Source: Chitinophagaceae bacterium | GTDB lineage: Bacteria > Bacteroidota > Bacteroidia > Chitinophagales > Chitinophagaceae | Assembly (NCBI GenBank): GCA_016706055.1 | Contig: JADJKL010000001.1 | Location: 310,001-374,000 of the forward strand | Direction: 5' to 3' | Length of the DNA: 64,000 nucleotides | In this document: in pieces, positions 26,491 through 35,295 of the stretch | Layout: each line of letters starts with the position of its first letter | Position numbering within the stretch: the stretch's first letter is position 1 | Made by a program: the position numbers and the translations under genes | The notes under the pieces: generated by a model | Told to the model about the DNA's origin: nothing | The model's database searches: none | Seen by the model: only the letters and a program-made list of their open reading frames with translations

Positions 26491-29400
26491 TTAAAATTTA
26501 GCTTGAACTCCGATACTGAATGTTCTTGGAATAGGAACTGCTCCAAAATCTATTCCTCTCAAAACTGTACTTTGTCCACCAGCATTTACTTCTGGATCAT
26601 ATCCTTTATAGTTATCAAATGAGATCAGGTTTCTGCCACTTAATGAAACAGAAAGGTTACTGAAAACATTTTTCACCTTTCCAAAATCATAACTAAAAGA
26701 AAGCTCTCTGAGTTTTACAAAAGAACCATCATCAATACGCCATTCCTCAATACCATAAATACCAAGTACATAACCTCTTGGTAATTCTCCTCTTTGTTCC
26801 ATCTCTGCTACTTTACCATTCCCTACACCCTGTCTTGTTCTAAAGTCAGCATTGAAAACATCTACACCCTGTACTGCATCAAACTGAAAACGCATACTCA
26901 GTTTTTTATACTTCAGTTCATTAACCAAACTGGCTGTATAATCAGGATTAGGGTCTCCAATCACTTTACGTAAGACTGTACCAGAAGGTTGACCACTTCC
27001 ATCTCTTTGTGTGCTATATGATAATGGACTACTTTGTATTCCTCTTTCTGTAACTGGAATACCACTTGTATTTTTTACTTGATTTCCGCTGGCATCAGTC
27101 GCAAAGAAAGTACCGTAGAATACACCAATTGGCTGCCCTTCAAGAATTGCAACCGGCGCACCACCATTTGTGCTTAACAATGTAAGTGCCTGACCAATTT
27201 TAGTTGCTTTGTTTCTGTTATGATTGAATATACCTGTTACATCCCAACTGAAGTCTTTCTTACTAACTACTCCAAGGTTCAATACAATTTCAAATCCTTT
27301 ATTCTCTAAGGCTCCAAAATTATCAAGCAAGCTGGAGAAACCAGTTGTTGGCGCAATAACACGACTAATTAAAAGATCATTTACTTTTTTAATATAATAG
27401 TTAAATGACAAGCCTATACGATTGTTTAAAAATCCAAGATCAGTGCCAAACTCTAATTCTTCCTGACGCTCTGGCTTCACTTTAGTATTTGCCAATGTAG
27501 AACTTGATAAGAAAGTAGTTCTTCCTAAAAAGCCTATACTTGAATAAGAATTAAAGCGATCATATGGTCCAATGCCAGTAAGGTTTCCAGATTGACCATA
27601 AGCCATTCTAACTTTAAAAAGATTCCACCATTTTGATACACCCAAATTATTCCAATAATCGGCTCCTGATAACACATAACTACCGCTCCCTTTTACATAT
27701 ACCTGTTTTCTTTCATCCAAACCAAAAACTGATGAACCGTCTACTCTTACAGCTCCGGTTACAAACAAATGGTTTTTGAATTTAAAGTTTTGTTGCAAAT
27801 AAGCTCCTGAAACAGATAACTCACCACGACTGTCCGCACCTGGCAACACCGTACTGGCTCCTGTCGCAGTTTCTACAAATGGAGCTAATCCTCTTCCTTG
27901 CAATAAACTATAAGTAGACTTTTCATACTGCAAAGAATACCCAATTTGAGTAGTTGAACTCAAGTTATCATTGATCTTAGCATTATAAGTACCATTGATC
28001 TCATTATTGATTTGAAAATAATTACTGGTAGCAGTACTTGCATATCCGTTTTGCGCAGGGTCTAATGTTGTACCCCCACCATAGAACCCTGTATTAACTG
28101 CGTAAGCAAAAGGTGGAATAAAAGTTTTACCATCCTGAGAATAATTATCTATACCCAGTGTATAATCAATAGAGAAATTGCGGAATGGTTTCCATTTTAA
28201 ACTGGTATTAGCCAGTATCCGACTTGTTTCCTGACGCTGCTTGATATCTTCTATAACTGAAACAGGATTGGTTCTTTGTCTTTCTCCAATCGCTTGGATA
28301 TTTCCATTCGCATCTCTTGTCCATAAATCATGAAAATTACCAATGATATTAATAGAGTTGATAGGAGAAAAGAAGGAGTTCCCATCTGGCTTTTCGTTAG
28401 AAGCACTATTGATATAATTTAAACCCAACGAGAAACTAAGTTTATCATTTATAATCTGATCTAAATTACTTCTGAAACTAAATCTTCTGAAATCAGTATT
28501 TTTTATTATACCCTCATTAAAAAAATATGACCCTGAGACATAATATTTAGTTTTGTCTTTACCTCCACTTACTGATACGTTATTATCAGTTCCTAAACCA
28601 GTATGAAAAATATAATCATTATAATCATAACGAGTAACTGGTGTTGTATTTGTCCATGCCAGTGTAAGAATATCTTGTGTTTGAGCAAGTGGTCCGTCTG
28701 TAGGTCCTCCAAATTTTATCGGAGATTGATTCACTTCTACGCTTTTGCGTAATTTACTAGACATAAAGTTGGTAGTAAAGCTTACAACCGGTGCACCACT
28801 ACTTCCTCTTTTTGTAAATATCTGTACAACACCTGCATTGGCTCTTGATCCATAAATAGCAGCAGCAGCAGCACCATTCAATACTTCCACTCTTTCAATA
28901 TCAGCAGGATTTATATCAGCCAGACGATTTTGCCCGATTGTCCCAACAAAATTCTGCCCGTCGTAGTTTCCTGATGTATTCGTTACTCTAGTAGTTGAGT
29001 TATTAACTATAATACCATCTACAATATATAATGGCTCCGAAGAACTATTAATAGAGCTGATACCTCTTAAACGGACTGATATTCCTCCAGCAGGATCTCC
29101 AGAATTCTGAATAATCTGTGCCCCTGCAGTTTTTCCTTGTAGAGCAGCTAATACATTTCCTGTAGCTCCTTTGGCCAGATCTTCAGCTTTTACAGTACTA
29201 ACATAGCTACCTAATTGTCTCTTAGTAGTACCTTGAGATGTTCCTGTTACAACTACTTCATCCATATTCAAGGCATCTTCAGTTAACTGACTATTAATTG
29301 TAAAAGTTGTTTGGCTCCCAACCGTGAAACTTTGTGTCATTGTCTTAAAACCAACGCCTGAAAACTCAAGCTCATACTTGCCCGGTTTTAGATTAGAGTT

Positions 29401-29610
29401 GATTTCATAATCTCCAGTAGCATTCGTTACACCACCAGTTGTAGTACTACGAATCTGTACTGATACCGATGGAATTCCCGTCCCATTAGCACCAGTTACT
29501 TTGCCACTTATTTTTACTTGTGCAGAAGCGGCTAATACAGAAACCTGTATTAAAAGAATTAAAGAAATGTGTTTACACCTCTTTAATAATAACCATTTAA
29601 GTTGATTCAT
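26491..29610 (-). CDS. SusC/RagA family TonB-linked outer-membrane transporter
   Basis: From ATG 29610 the product has 1039 residues: a signal peptide, a carboxypeptidase-regulatory-like domain at about 30-115 (VKISGKVTGANGTGIPSVSV), the SusC plug (VVTGTSQGTTKRQLGSYVST, VLAALQGKTAGAQI, RLRGISSINSSSEPLYIVDG) and a TonB-dependent beta-barrel ending in Phe (IGVQAKF). It imports a bulky nutrient across the outer membrane with its SusD partner, powered by TonB-ExbBD. The longer open frame to 29664 only adds a poor leader. A perfect -7 element lies at 29662-29669. No glycoside hydrolase or anti-sigma/sigma pair is adjacent. Confidence 0.95.
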   Translation of the reverse strand: MNQLKWLLLKRCKHISLILLIQVSVLAASAQVKISGKVTGANGTGIPSVSVQIRSTTTGGVTNATGDYEINSNLKPGKYELEFSGVGFKTMTQSFTVGSQTTFTINSQLTEDALNMDEVVVTGTSQGTTKRQLGSYVSTVKAEDLAKGATGNVLAALQGKTAGAQIIQNSGDPAGGISVRLRGISSINSSSEPLYIVDGIIVNNSTTRVTNTSGNYDGQNFVGTIGQNRLADINPADIERVEVLNGAAAAAIYGSRANAGVVQIFTKRGSSGAPVVSFTTNFMSSKLRKSVEVNQSPIKFGGPTDGPLAQTQDILTLAWTNTTPVTRYDYNDYIFHTGLGTDNNVSVSGGKDKTKYYVSGSYFFNEGIIKNTDFRRFSFRSNLDQIINDKLSFSLGLNYINSASNEKPDGNSFFSPINSINIIGNFHDLWTRDANGNIQAIGERQRTNPVSVIEDIKQRQETSRILANTSLKWKPFRNFSIDYTLGIDNYSQDGKTFIPPFAYAVNTGFYGGGTTLDPAQNGYASTATSNYFQINNEINGTYNAKINDNLSSTTQIGYSLQYEKSTYSLLQGRGLAPFVETATGASTVLPGADSRGELSVSGAYLQQNFKFKNHLFVTGAVRVDGSSVFGLDERKQVYVKGSGSYVLSGADYWNNLGVSKWWNLFKVRMAYGQSGNLTGIGPYDRFNSYSSIGFLGRTTFLSSSTLANTKVKPERQEELEFGTDLGFLNNRIGLSFNYYIKKVNDLLISRVIAPTTGFSSLLDNFGALENKGFEIVLNLGVVSKKDFSWDVTGIFNHNRNKATKIGQALTLLSTNGGAPVAILEGQPIGVFYGTFFATDASGNQVKNTSGIPVTERGIQSSPLSYSTQRDGSGQPSGTVLRKVIGDPNPDYTASLVNELKYKKLSMRFQFDAVQGVDVFNADFRTRQGVGNGKVAEMEQRGELPRGYVLGIYGIEEWRIDDGSFVKLRELSFSYDFGKVKNVFSNLSVSLSGRNLISFDNYKGYDPEVNAGGQSTVLRGIDFGAVPIPRTFSIGVQAKF

Positions 29611-29661
29611 TGTTAGCAGTTTTTTGAAGGAATAATGCAGAGATTTGTTTAGAAATAAATA

Positions 29662-29669
29662 CAAAGTTA
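29662..29669 (-). promoter_or_regulatory. -7 promoter element for the SusCD operon
   Basis: Minus-strand TAACTTTG matches TAnnTTTG. It lies 52 bases upstream of the susC-type start, giving a leader of about 45 nt. The matching -33 TTG is not clear. Confidence 0.45.
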
Positions 29670-29779
29670 TATATGTTAGACCACGAAATCATAGAATTGC
29701 TGCACATACTTGCAAATATGTGCAATCATTGAATTTATGCCCGCATAAAACAGCAAGAAGAATTGTGATAAGGTAAAAA

Positions 29780-30280
29780 CTAAAAAGTAAGTGGAATTGA
29801 AACTCTCGTTGTATCCCACTCAATAACAAGTTTACTATTTTCCGCATCAAAGCGGATAGTGAGCTGCTCGATTACATTATCCAATTTTTCTACCGGCACA
29901 GTTACCTTGGCAATGTCTTTCTCTTTATTTTTTTCGTACGAAAATGAACCCCATTGCCCTAATTGAGAGTTAAGGATTAACGTCCATTCTGTTTCATTGG
30001 TTAATGCAAACAGCGTATAAGTGCCGGCGGGAATACTTTCTCCACCAAATTTTGTATCTGTTTTAAACGAAATAGTTGTGGCTTCATCGGCACCAACCCG
30101 CCATACCTCTCCAAATTTTACCAAGGCTCCAAAAATTTCACGGTCACTTTTGTGAGGTCTGCCATAAATTACTTCTCCATTGGCATATGTTAATGTATCA
30201 TGCGGACTTTTTCGCTGACGTCCTTGGCCAAAACTATCTGTGACAATAAAAAATGCAAGGAGAAATAGTATATTTTTCAT
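29780..30280 (-). CDS. DUF2911 secreted protein
   Basis: 166 residues with a signal peptide (MKNILFLLAFFIVTDSFGQ). DUF2911 hallmarks: VIYGRPHKSDREIFGALVKF, GEVWRVGADEATTISFKTD, IPAGTYTLFALTNETEWTLI, LNSQLGQWGSFSYEKNKEKD and a final strand pair around IRFDAENSKLVIEWDTTRV. It is a periplasmic all-beta protein of unknown function, common in Bacteroidota. It is probably the last gene of a three-gene set with the SRPBCC protein (60 bases upstream) and the ABC-2 permease. Confidence 0.9.
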   Translation of the reverse strand: MKNILFLLAFFIVTDSFGQGRQRKSPHDTLTYANGEVIYGRPHKSDREIFGALVKFGEVWRVGADEATTISFKTDTKFGGESIPAGTYTLFALTNETEWTLILNSQLGQWGSFSYEKNKEKDIAKVTVPVEKLDNVIEQLTIRFDAENSKLVIEWDTTRVSIPLTF

Positions 30281-30340
30281 AACTACTGTTTTTGGTATCT
30301 AAAGTTACCAAGATGGTTTGACAAGTAGCTGCCTTTTAAA

Positions 30341-30838
30341 CTATTTCTCTATTAACTTTTTCAGGTGGCTAAGGCCAATTTCCATCATTGGGCCGTATCT
30401 TTTTTCCAAAAGCAGGCTCGAAAATTTTTCCCAAGGATACCAATGCAGATGAAAATCCATATACCATTGAACAGTTATTGTATTAGGAACAGATGAGGAG
30501 AAAAAAATCCATCCGCTTTCGCCGTCCTTGAGACCAGAGGTTTTAGTTACTGCCAGAACAGTGCTATCTGTAATTTCATTAATAATCAGTTGTTGTTTAT
30601 TAATTGTGCTGATTCCTTTCACTTTTCCATTTTCAATTATCAGTTCAGCAGAATCTACTCCGGGAAACCAATGCTTCCAGTTTTCTACATTGCTTATTTG
30701 CAAGAGCACCGTATCTTTTGATGCATTAATATCAATAGCTTTTGATATTCTTATGTTGGAAGGAAAAAAAAGAGAAAAGCCTGTTATAAGTAACGCAAAA
30801 AATATAATACTGATTATTCCAAGTTTGATTATTCGCAC
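30341..30838 (-). CDS. SRPBCC (START-like) family membrane-anchored protein
   Basis: 165 residues. One N-terminal membrane segment (IIKLGIISIIFFALLITGF) is followed by an SRPBCC-type fold: ISKAIDINASKDTVLLQISN, VENWKHWFPGVDSAELI, an internal strand series, and a long final helix (RYGPMMEIGLSHLKKLIEK). Such proteins bind hydrophobic ligands in a deep cavity; no ligand is known here. It starts 27 bases after the ABC-2 permease gene, so cotranscription is likely. Confidence 0.85.
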   Translation of the reverse strand: MRIIKLGIISIIFFALLITGFSLFFPSNIRISKAIDINASKDTVLLQISNVENWKHWFPGVDSAELIIENGKVKGISTINKQQLIINEITDSTVLAVTKTSGLKDGESGWIFFSSSVPNTITVQWYMDFHLHWYPWEKFSSLLLEKRYGPMMEIGLSHLKKLIEK

Positions 30839-30865
30839 AATAAATTTTTTATTCCTGAATAAAAA

Positions 30866-31984
30866 TTATTCCCATTTCAAAACCTTGACCGCAATAACAT
30901 AAGTTATTACCATCCATATTCCCAGAATGCCAATTTCTCTCCAGCAATCAAAAAGGCTTAAGCCTTCAAATGCTAACTTTCGCATTGCATCATTGTATTG
31001 CGTAAGTGGTAACACTCGGCAAATTTCTTGCAGCCAGCTCGGAAACACTTCAATAGGAAAGAAAGTTCCTGAAAGCATCATCTGTGGAAACCCATATAGA
31101 TTAATTAACAAAGGAATACTGGTATCTGATTTGGAAATGCTACTGAAAATTAGACCTACTCCCATCAGCTGAAAAAGCATGACTATCGTAACAAGTATCA
31201 TTTCACCAGCCGTGGCAAATCCGTTAACCAATGTAAAGTTCAAGACGTAATGTCCAAAAACGATCAAAACAATTACGTTCATCAATTGGAAGAACAAACG
31301 GCTCATGCCAATACCCAATAAGATATTAATACGGTTAACAGGCGAAGCATAAAACCTTTTTAACACCAATTGCTCCCGCAAACCGAAAAATGTAAATGCT
31401 ATTCCAAATAAGGTAGAAAACAAAATAGAAAATCCTAACTGACCGGGTAATATAAAATCAATCTGTCGATATTTTCTCACTTCCTTTACTTCCGGTTTTT
31501 CTATTCGGATAGAAGATTGCAATGCGCCGGGCTTATCCGTTTCAATTTTTAACCGCAGGTAATCCAGCATCGGCATAAAAGAACCAAGAGTGTTTGCACT
31601 TGCGGTGGTTGATTTTGCCTGTATACTTGTTATAGGTTTCCCTAAACTATCCATTACTGTTTCAATAACCAGCACAGCAGTTATTTTTCCTTTCTGCAAA
31701 TCTTTATTCAATAAAACCGTATCTGCATATTTTACAATTCTAATAGATGGAGAATTTTTCAAGCCTTGATAAAAAGCTCCTGTGGTGTCACTATTTTCTG
31801 CCAGTGCTACCCGATAAATAGTTCCGCCACCATTGCCAAAAGCACCGAAAATCAGAATAAATATTATTGGGAAAAGAACACTGAAAATTATAGCACTCGG
31901 ATTTGCAAAGATGGCTTTGAAACTTGCTCTTGTTATAGCCCATAAGGCCTTGGTCTGGCTGTAAGGTTGTTGTTCTGGCTTCAT
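30866..31984 (-). CDS. ABC-2 type transporter permease
   Basis: From ATG 31984 the product has 372 residues. The layout is that of ABC-2 permeases of the YhgE/DrrB/YadH type: membrane segment 1 near residues 30-50 (IIFSVLFPIIFILIFGAF), a large extracytoplasmic loop of about 130 residues, then five membrane segments starting QLGFSILFSTLFGIAFTFF and ending WREIGILGIWMVITYVIAV, with the EFG-like LPLTQYNDAMRKLAFEG before the last. It should export a lipid, polymer or drug together with an ATPase not present in this window. Divergent from folK. TTG 31996 is a less likely start. Confidence 0.87.
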   Translation of the reverse strand: MKPEQQPYSQTKALWAITRASFKAIFANPSAIIFSVLFPIIFILIFGAFGNGGGTIYRVALAENSDTTGAFYQGLKNSPSIRIVKYADTVLLNKDLQKGKITAVLVIETVMDSLGKPITSIQAKSTTASANTLGSFMPMLDYLRLKIETDKPGALQSSIRIEKPEVKEVRKYRQIDFILPGQLGFSILFSTLFGIAFTFFGLREQLVLKRFYASPVNRINILLGIGMSRLFFQLMNVIVLIVFGHYVLNFTLVNGFATAGEMILVTIVMLFQLMGVGLIFSSISKSDTSIPLLINLYGFPQMMLSGTFFPIEVFPSWLQEICRVLPLTQYNDAMRKLAFEGLSLFDCWREIGILGIWMVITYVIAVKVLKWE

Positions 31985-32048
31985 GATAGTGAGCAAATGT
32001 ATTTAATTACAGTTATCATTAGTTAAAATAATGATATTTGAAAATTAT

Positions 32049-32531
32049 ATGAACAAAGCATTTCTACTTACGGGAGGAAATATGGGCGAAAGGGAGGAAA
32101 ACCTGTTAGCCGCTATTGAGCATATTAATCAGCATTGCGGATTAATAACTAATAGCTCATCGTTGTATGAAACTGCCGCATGGGGCAATACCGAGCAACC
32201 CGCTTTTTTGAACCAGGCTCTGGAAATAGAGACAGAACTAACCGCCCGGCAATTGATGCGCCGCATTTTAAAAGTGGAAAAACTGATGGGTAGGGTAAGA
32301 AAAGAAAAATATGGACCTCGCCTTATAGATATTGATATTCTTCTTTACGCCGACGAAATTCATAATTATAAATTGCTGAAACTTCCACATCCTGAAATGC
32401 AGAACCGAAAATTCGCTTTACTTCCGCTGGCAGAAATTGCTCCGCATATTATTCAACCGGTTTTGCAAAAAACGATTACTGAATTATTAGCGGTATGCAA
32501 AGACGAGTTGGAAGTAAAAAAGTATTCCTGA
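32049..32531 (+). CDS. folK: 2-amino-4-hydroxy-6-hydroxymethyldihydropteridine pyrophosphokinase FolK
   Basis: From ATG 32049 the product has 160 residues, the standard length. It transfers pyrophosphate from ATP to the pterin in folate synthesis. Signature segments: AFLLTGGNMGEREENLLAAI, YETAAWGNTEQPAFLNQAL, RKEKYGPRLIDIDILLYADE (metal-binding Asp pair) and LPHPEMQNRKFALLPLAEI. The next gene is a deoxynucleoside kinase. The two activities are fused in some Bacteroidota, but here they are separate, with a tandem repeat between them. Confidence 0.96.
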   Translation: MNKAFLLTGGNMGEREENLLAAIEHINQHCGLITNSSSLYETAAWGNTEQPAFLNQALEIETELTARQLMRRILKVEKLMGRVRKEKYGPRLIDIDILLYADEIHNYKLLKLPHPEMQNRKFALLPLAEIAPHIIQPVLQKTITELLAVCKDELEVKKYS

Positions 32532-32597
32532 TTTTTTCCACAATTAGTTGTATTTATTTTTCAACCTTTTCAATTACCTTATTTTGCACAACTCAAT

Positions 32598-32711
32598 ATT
32601 GACTATTGACTATTGACTATTGACTATTGACTATTGACTATTGACTATTGACTATTGACTATTGACTATTGACTATTGACTATTGACTATTGACTATTGA
32701 CTATTGACTAT
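32598..32711. repeat. Heptanucleotide tandem repeat (ATTGACT, 16 perfect copies plus 2 bases)
   Basis: A pure direct repeat with no interruption, filling the end of the 181-base gap between folK and the deoxynucleoside kinase and ending one base before that gene's ATG at 32713. Each reading frame meets TGA every 21 bases, so it is not coding. Its perfection suggests recent expansion or active slippage. Confidence 0.97.
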
Positions 32712-32712
32712 A

Positions 32713-33345
32713 ATGCATTATCAATTCATAACCATAGAAGGAAATATTGGCGCAGGAAAAACAACTTTGGCTCAACTGCTTTCAAAGCATTACAACGCCA
32801 GGTTGATATTGGAAGAATTTGCCGACAATCCTTTCCTAACCAAGTTTTATGAAAATCAGGAGCAATATGCATTTCCAGTAGAATTATTTTTCATGGCCGA
32901 ACGTTTCAAACAGCAAAAAGAATTTTTGCAACAAAAAGACCTGTTTCAATCGCTGACCATTTCCGACTATCTTTTTACTAAATGCCTTCTTTTTGCCAAA
33001 GTCACATTGCCTGAAGATGAGTTCCGCTTGTACCAGCGGTTATTCGACATCATCAACCAGCAATTGACAAAACCAGATATTCTTATTTACTTGCATGCAC
33101 CAGTAACAAAGTTGCAGGCCAATATTAAAAAAAGGAACCGCTCCTACGAACAAAATATTCCGGATGAATATTTATTTAATATTCAGGAAACCTATACACA
33201 GTACATTAAGCAACATAATATTAAAACCTTGTTTGTGGATGCCAGCAATGCCGATTTCCTAGGAAACGAAAAACACCTACAGGTTATATTAGATGCATTG
33301 GAAAAAGAATATGAAGACGGGCAGCACTACCTGACCTTGCCGTAA
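32713..33345 (+). CDS. Deoxynucleoside kinase family protein
   Basis: 210 residues. It phosphorylates deoxynucleosides in the salvage pathway. Motifs: P-loop EGNIGAGKTTLAQLL (residues 9-23), FADNPFLTKFYENQEQYAF, LFFMAERFKQQ, ISDYLFTKCLLFAK (DRS-like region), an LID-type segment KRNRSYEQNIPDEYL, and the C-terminal FVDASNADF. The ATG at 32713 is the only reasonable start; the apparent upstream TTG lies in the repeat. The leader of this gene consists of the 7-base tandem repeat. The base specificity of the kinase cannot be told. Confidence 0.92.
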   Translation: MHYQFITIEGNIGAGKTTLAQLLSKHYNARLILEEFADNPFLTKFYENQEQYAFPVELFFMAERFKQQKEFLQQKDLFQSLTISDYLFTKCLLFAKVTLPEDEFRLYQRLFDIINQQLTKPDILIYLHAPVTKLQANIKKRNRSYEQNIPDEYLFNIQETYTQYIKQHNIKTLFVDASNADFLGNEKHLQVILDALEKEYEDGQHYLTLP

Positions 33346-33424
33346 ATCCGTCGGGCTTCTCCCAAAACAATTCCGTTATTCGCATAATTCCGTGTTAGCT
33401 GTGTGCTTACCTTTGCGCACAATT

Positions 33425-34684
33425 ATGGACAGCAACTCACCTGTCAGTCAAATAACCGACGATCCTTTTGCGGCAATTCGAATTCCAGAATTTAGAAATC
33501 TGATGCTCGGCAGGTTTACTTTCATTACTGCTTTACGAATGATGAGCACACTAGTTGCCTGGTGGGTGTATGAATTAACCGGCGATCCATTTGCAATTGG
33601 TTTAGTGGGTTTATCAGAAGTTATTCCTGCATTATCCATGGCATTATATGCAGGACATGTAATAGATAAAACCGAAAAAAAGAAAATGGTGTTGACAGGT
33701 GTTTCCTGCTACTTTACCATAGCAGCAATTCTGTTGTTTTTTTCATCTTCTTTTATCAGTAATAACTTTAGTAATCATACCATTACAATCGGCATATATG
33801 TTGTCATTTTCTTCACGGGTATAATAAGGGCTTTTACCGGACCAGTATTTTCATCGTTAGTCGCTTATACTGTGCCGAGACAATATCTTCAAAATGCTAC
33901 TACCTGGACACAAGGCACATGGCTTTCTGCATCTGTAACCGGGCATGCCACAGGTGGTTTACTAATCTGGCTGTTAGGCATTAGCGGAACGTTGATTATT
34001 GTTTGTTCGCTGTTGATTTTAGCTATACTTCTTCTTACACGGATAAAAAGAAAATATCCAGATGCAGCAACTAAAGAAAAGAAAACCTGGGAAAGCATGA
34101 AGGAAGGTCTTCGTTTTGTTTTTAAAACAAAAGAAATTCTCGCCGCTTTTTCGCTGGATATGTTTGCCGTATTCTTTGGTGGCGCCGTGGCGATGGTACC
34201 AGTTTTTGCAAAAGATATTTTAAAAATAGGCCCACAAGGTTTTGGATGGCTGAATGCAGCAATTGACATCGGCGCCATTCTTATCATTATTATACTTACC
34301 ATTTTTCCAATGAAGAAAGCCCAAGGGAAAAAGCTGATGATTGCTGTCGCCGGATTTGGCATTTGCATCATCTTGTTTGCACTCTCAGGCTGGTTTGTAC
34401 TCTCATTTGCAGCATTGATGGTTGCTGGTATGCTGGATGGTGTAAGCGTTGTAGTAAGAGGAACTGTAATGCAGTTAAAAACTCCTGATCATATGCGGGG
34501 CAGAGTAAGTAGTGTTGGCTCAATGTTTATCAACTCAAGTAATGAACTCGGTCAGTTTGAAAGCGGCGTTGCCGCCAAGCTAATGGGAGTTATTCCATCC
34601 GTAATTTTTGGCGGGAGTATGACGTTGATTGTTGTTATCATTTCCTGGTTTAAGGCACCAACACTGCGTAAGTTTGAGTATTAG
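33425..34684 (+). CDS. MFS transporter, EntS-like exporter family
   Basis: From ATG 33425 the product has 419 residues and about 11-12 membrane segments. The N-terminus (FAAIRIPEFRNLMLGRFTFI) and loop GHVIDKTEKKKMV, a variant of the MFS GxxxD(R/K)xxRR/K motif, fit the MFS_3/EntS group, which exports siderophores, macrolides and similar compounds. A second conserved loop is RGTVMQLKTPDHMRGRVSSV, typical of this group. Inner-membrane exporter; the substrate is unknown. It is 80 bases downstream of the kinase gene and may be transcribed from its own promoter. A hairpin at 34711-34732 separates it from the convergent DUF389 gene. Confidence 0.87.
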   Translation: MDSNSPVSQITDDPFAAIRIPEFRNLMLGRFTFITALRMMSTLVAWWVYELTGDPFAIGLVGLSEVIPALSMALYAGHVIDKTEKKKMVLTGVSCYFTIAAILLFFSSSFISNNFSNHTITIGIYVVIFFTGIIRAFTGPVFSSLVAYTVPRQYLQNATTWTQGTWLSASVTGHATGGLLIWLLGISGTLIIVCSLLILAILLLTRIKRKYPDAATKEKKTWESMKEGLRFVFKTKEILAAFSLDMFAVFFGGAVAMVPVFAKDILKIGPQGFGWLNAAIDIGAILIIIILTIFPMKKAQGKKLMIAVAGFGICIILFALSGWFVLSFAALMVAGMLDGVSVVVRGTVMQLKTPDHMRGRVSSVGSMFINSSNELGQFESGVAAKLMGVIPSVIFGGSMTLIVVIISWFKAPTLRKFEY

Positions 34685-34710
34685 AAACCACTATAAATTT
34701 TAGGGAAAGA

Positions 34711-34732
34711 TGCCCCGACAAATATCGGGGCA
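34711..34732. terminator. Hairpin between convergent genes
   Basis: TGCCCCGA and TCGGGGCA form an 8-bp perfect stem with loop CAAATA, between the MFS stop and the DUF389 stop. No T-run follows, so it may act as a weak bidirectional terminator or be a dispersed palindrome. Confidence 0.5.
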
Positions 34733-34743
34733 AGACATCGAGA

Positions 34744-35295
34744 TTATTCCTCATCAAACTTCACATTCGGAGATTTAAGTCTTTTCTTCAGCCACTCTTC
34801 TATGCCGAATTTTTTTGCAAAGGTTAAAGGTTCTCGGTAAGAAGCTAATGCATACCAGATTGTATCATTCGCATTTCTTGATGGATTAAAACTAAATACC
34901 CGACGCAACGTAAACCTGTTTAATGTAGAATCAGATTTTTTAATCTCTCTTGCAATAGTTGCCTGCAATGAGTCCAGCACTGCTACTTTGTTTACTTTCT
35001 GGCGAATGCTATCCATTGTCAGATAAATATCTTTTATAGATGACCGGGTTGATTGCATATCCTGATCCAATGCGCCAAACATATCTCTTGCTGCCACTCT
35101 CCCATCATCTCCTTGGTACAGAGTTAGTTTTGTATTTACTAAACCGTAGCCCTTCATTTTCTCTTTAAGTTCTACTATGCCAAGGCTGTCATAAGGCTCT
35201 CCAACTACTACCACTTTAAGTTGAGACTTGCCAAGGTTATAATCCATTTTTGATGTAACAATAATATGCTTACCATCTACTATTTCCTTATTCAT
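34744..35295 (-). CDS. DUF389 protein, C-terminal soluble part (frameshifted)
   Basis: 183 codons from an apparent ATG at 35295. That Met is internal: when one T is added to the minus-strand T5 run at 35319-35323, the upstream DUF389 frame reads on as HIVKNIFYEQNAESFMNKEI and joins this part. It forms the cytoplasmic/periplasmic tail typical of Bacteroidota DUF389 proteins: an alpha-beta repeat with VVVVGEPYDSLGIVELKEKM and GYGLVNTKLTLYQGDDG, then a coiled-coil-like helix and a short C-terminal domain. Not an independent gene. Confidence 0.8.
   Translation of the reverse strand: MNKEIVDGKHIIVTSKMDYNLGKSQLKVVVVGEPYDSLGIVELKEKMKGYGLVNTKLTLYQGDDGRVAARDMFGALDQDMQSTRSSIKDIYLTMDSIRQKVNKVAVLDSLQATIAREIKKSDSTLNRFTLRRVFSFNPSRNANDTIWYALASYREPLTFAKKFGIEEWLKKRLKSPNVKFDEE

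Noticed and set aside
26491..29610. A full polysaccharide utilisation locus
   Set aside because: Only SusC and SusD are present; no glycoside hydrolase, polysaccharide lyase or hybrid sensor is adjacent, so a defined substrate cannot be claimed.
32598..32711. Heptamer array as a CRISPR or as a promoter
   Set aside because: No spacers separate the units, so it is not a CRISPR. A TATAAT at 32709-32714 overlaps the start codon, and the nearest TTGACT units are 13 or 20 bases away, so it is not a credible promoter.
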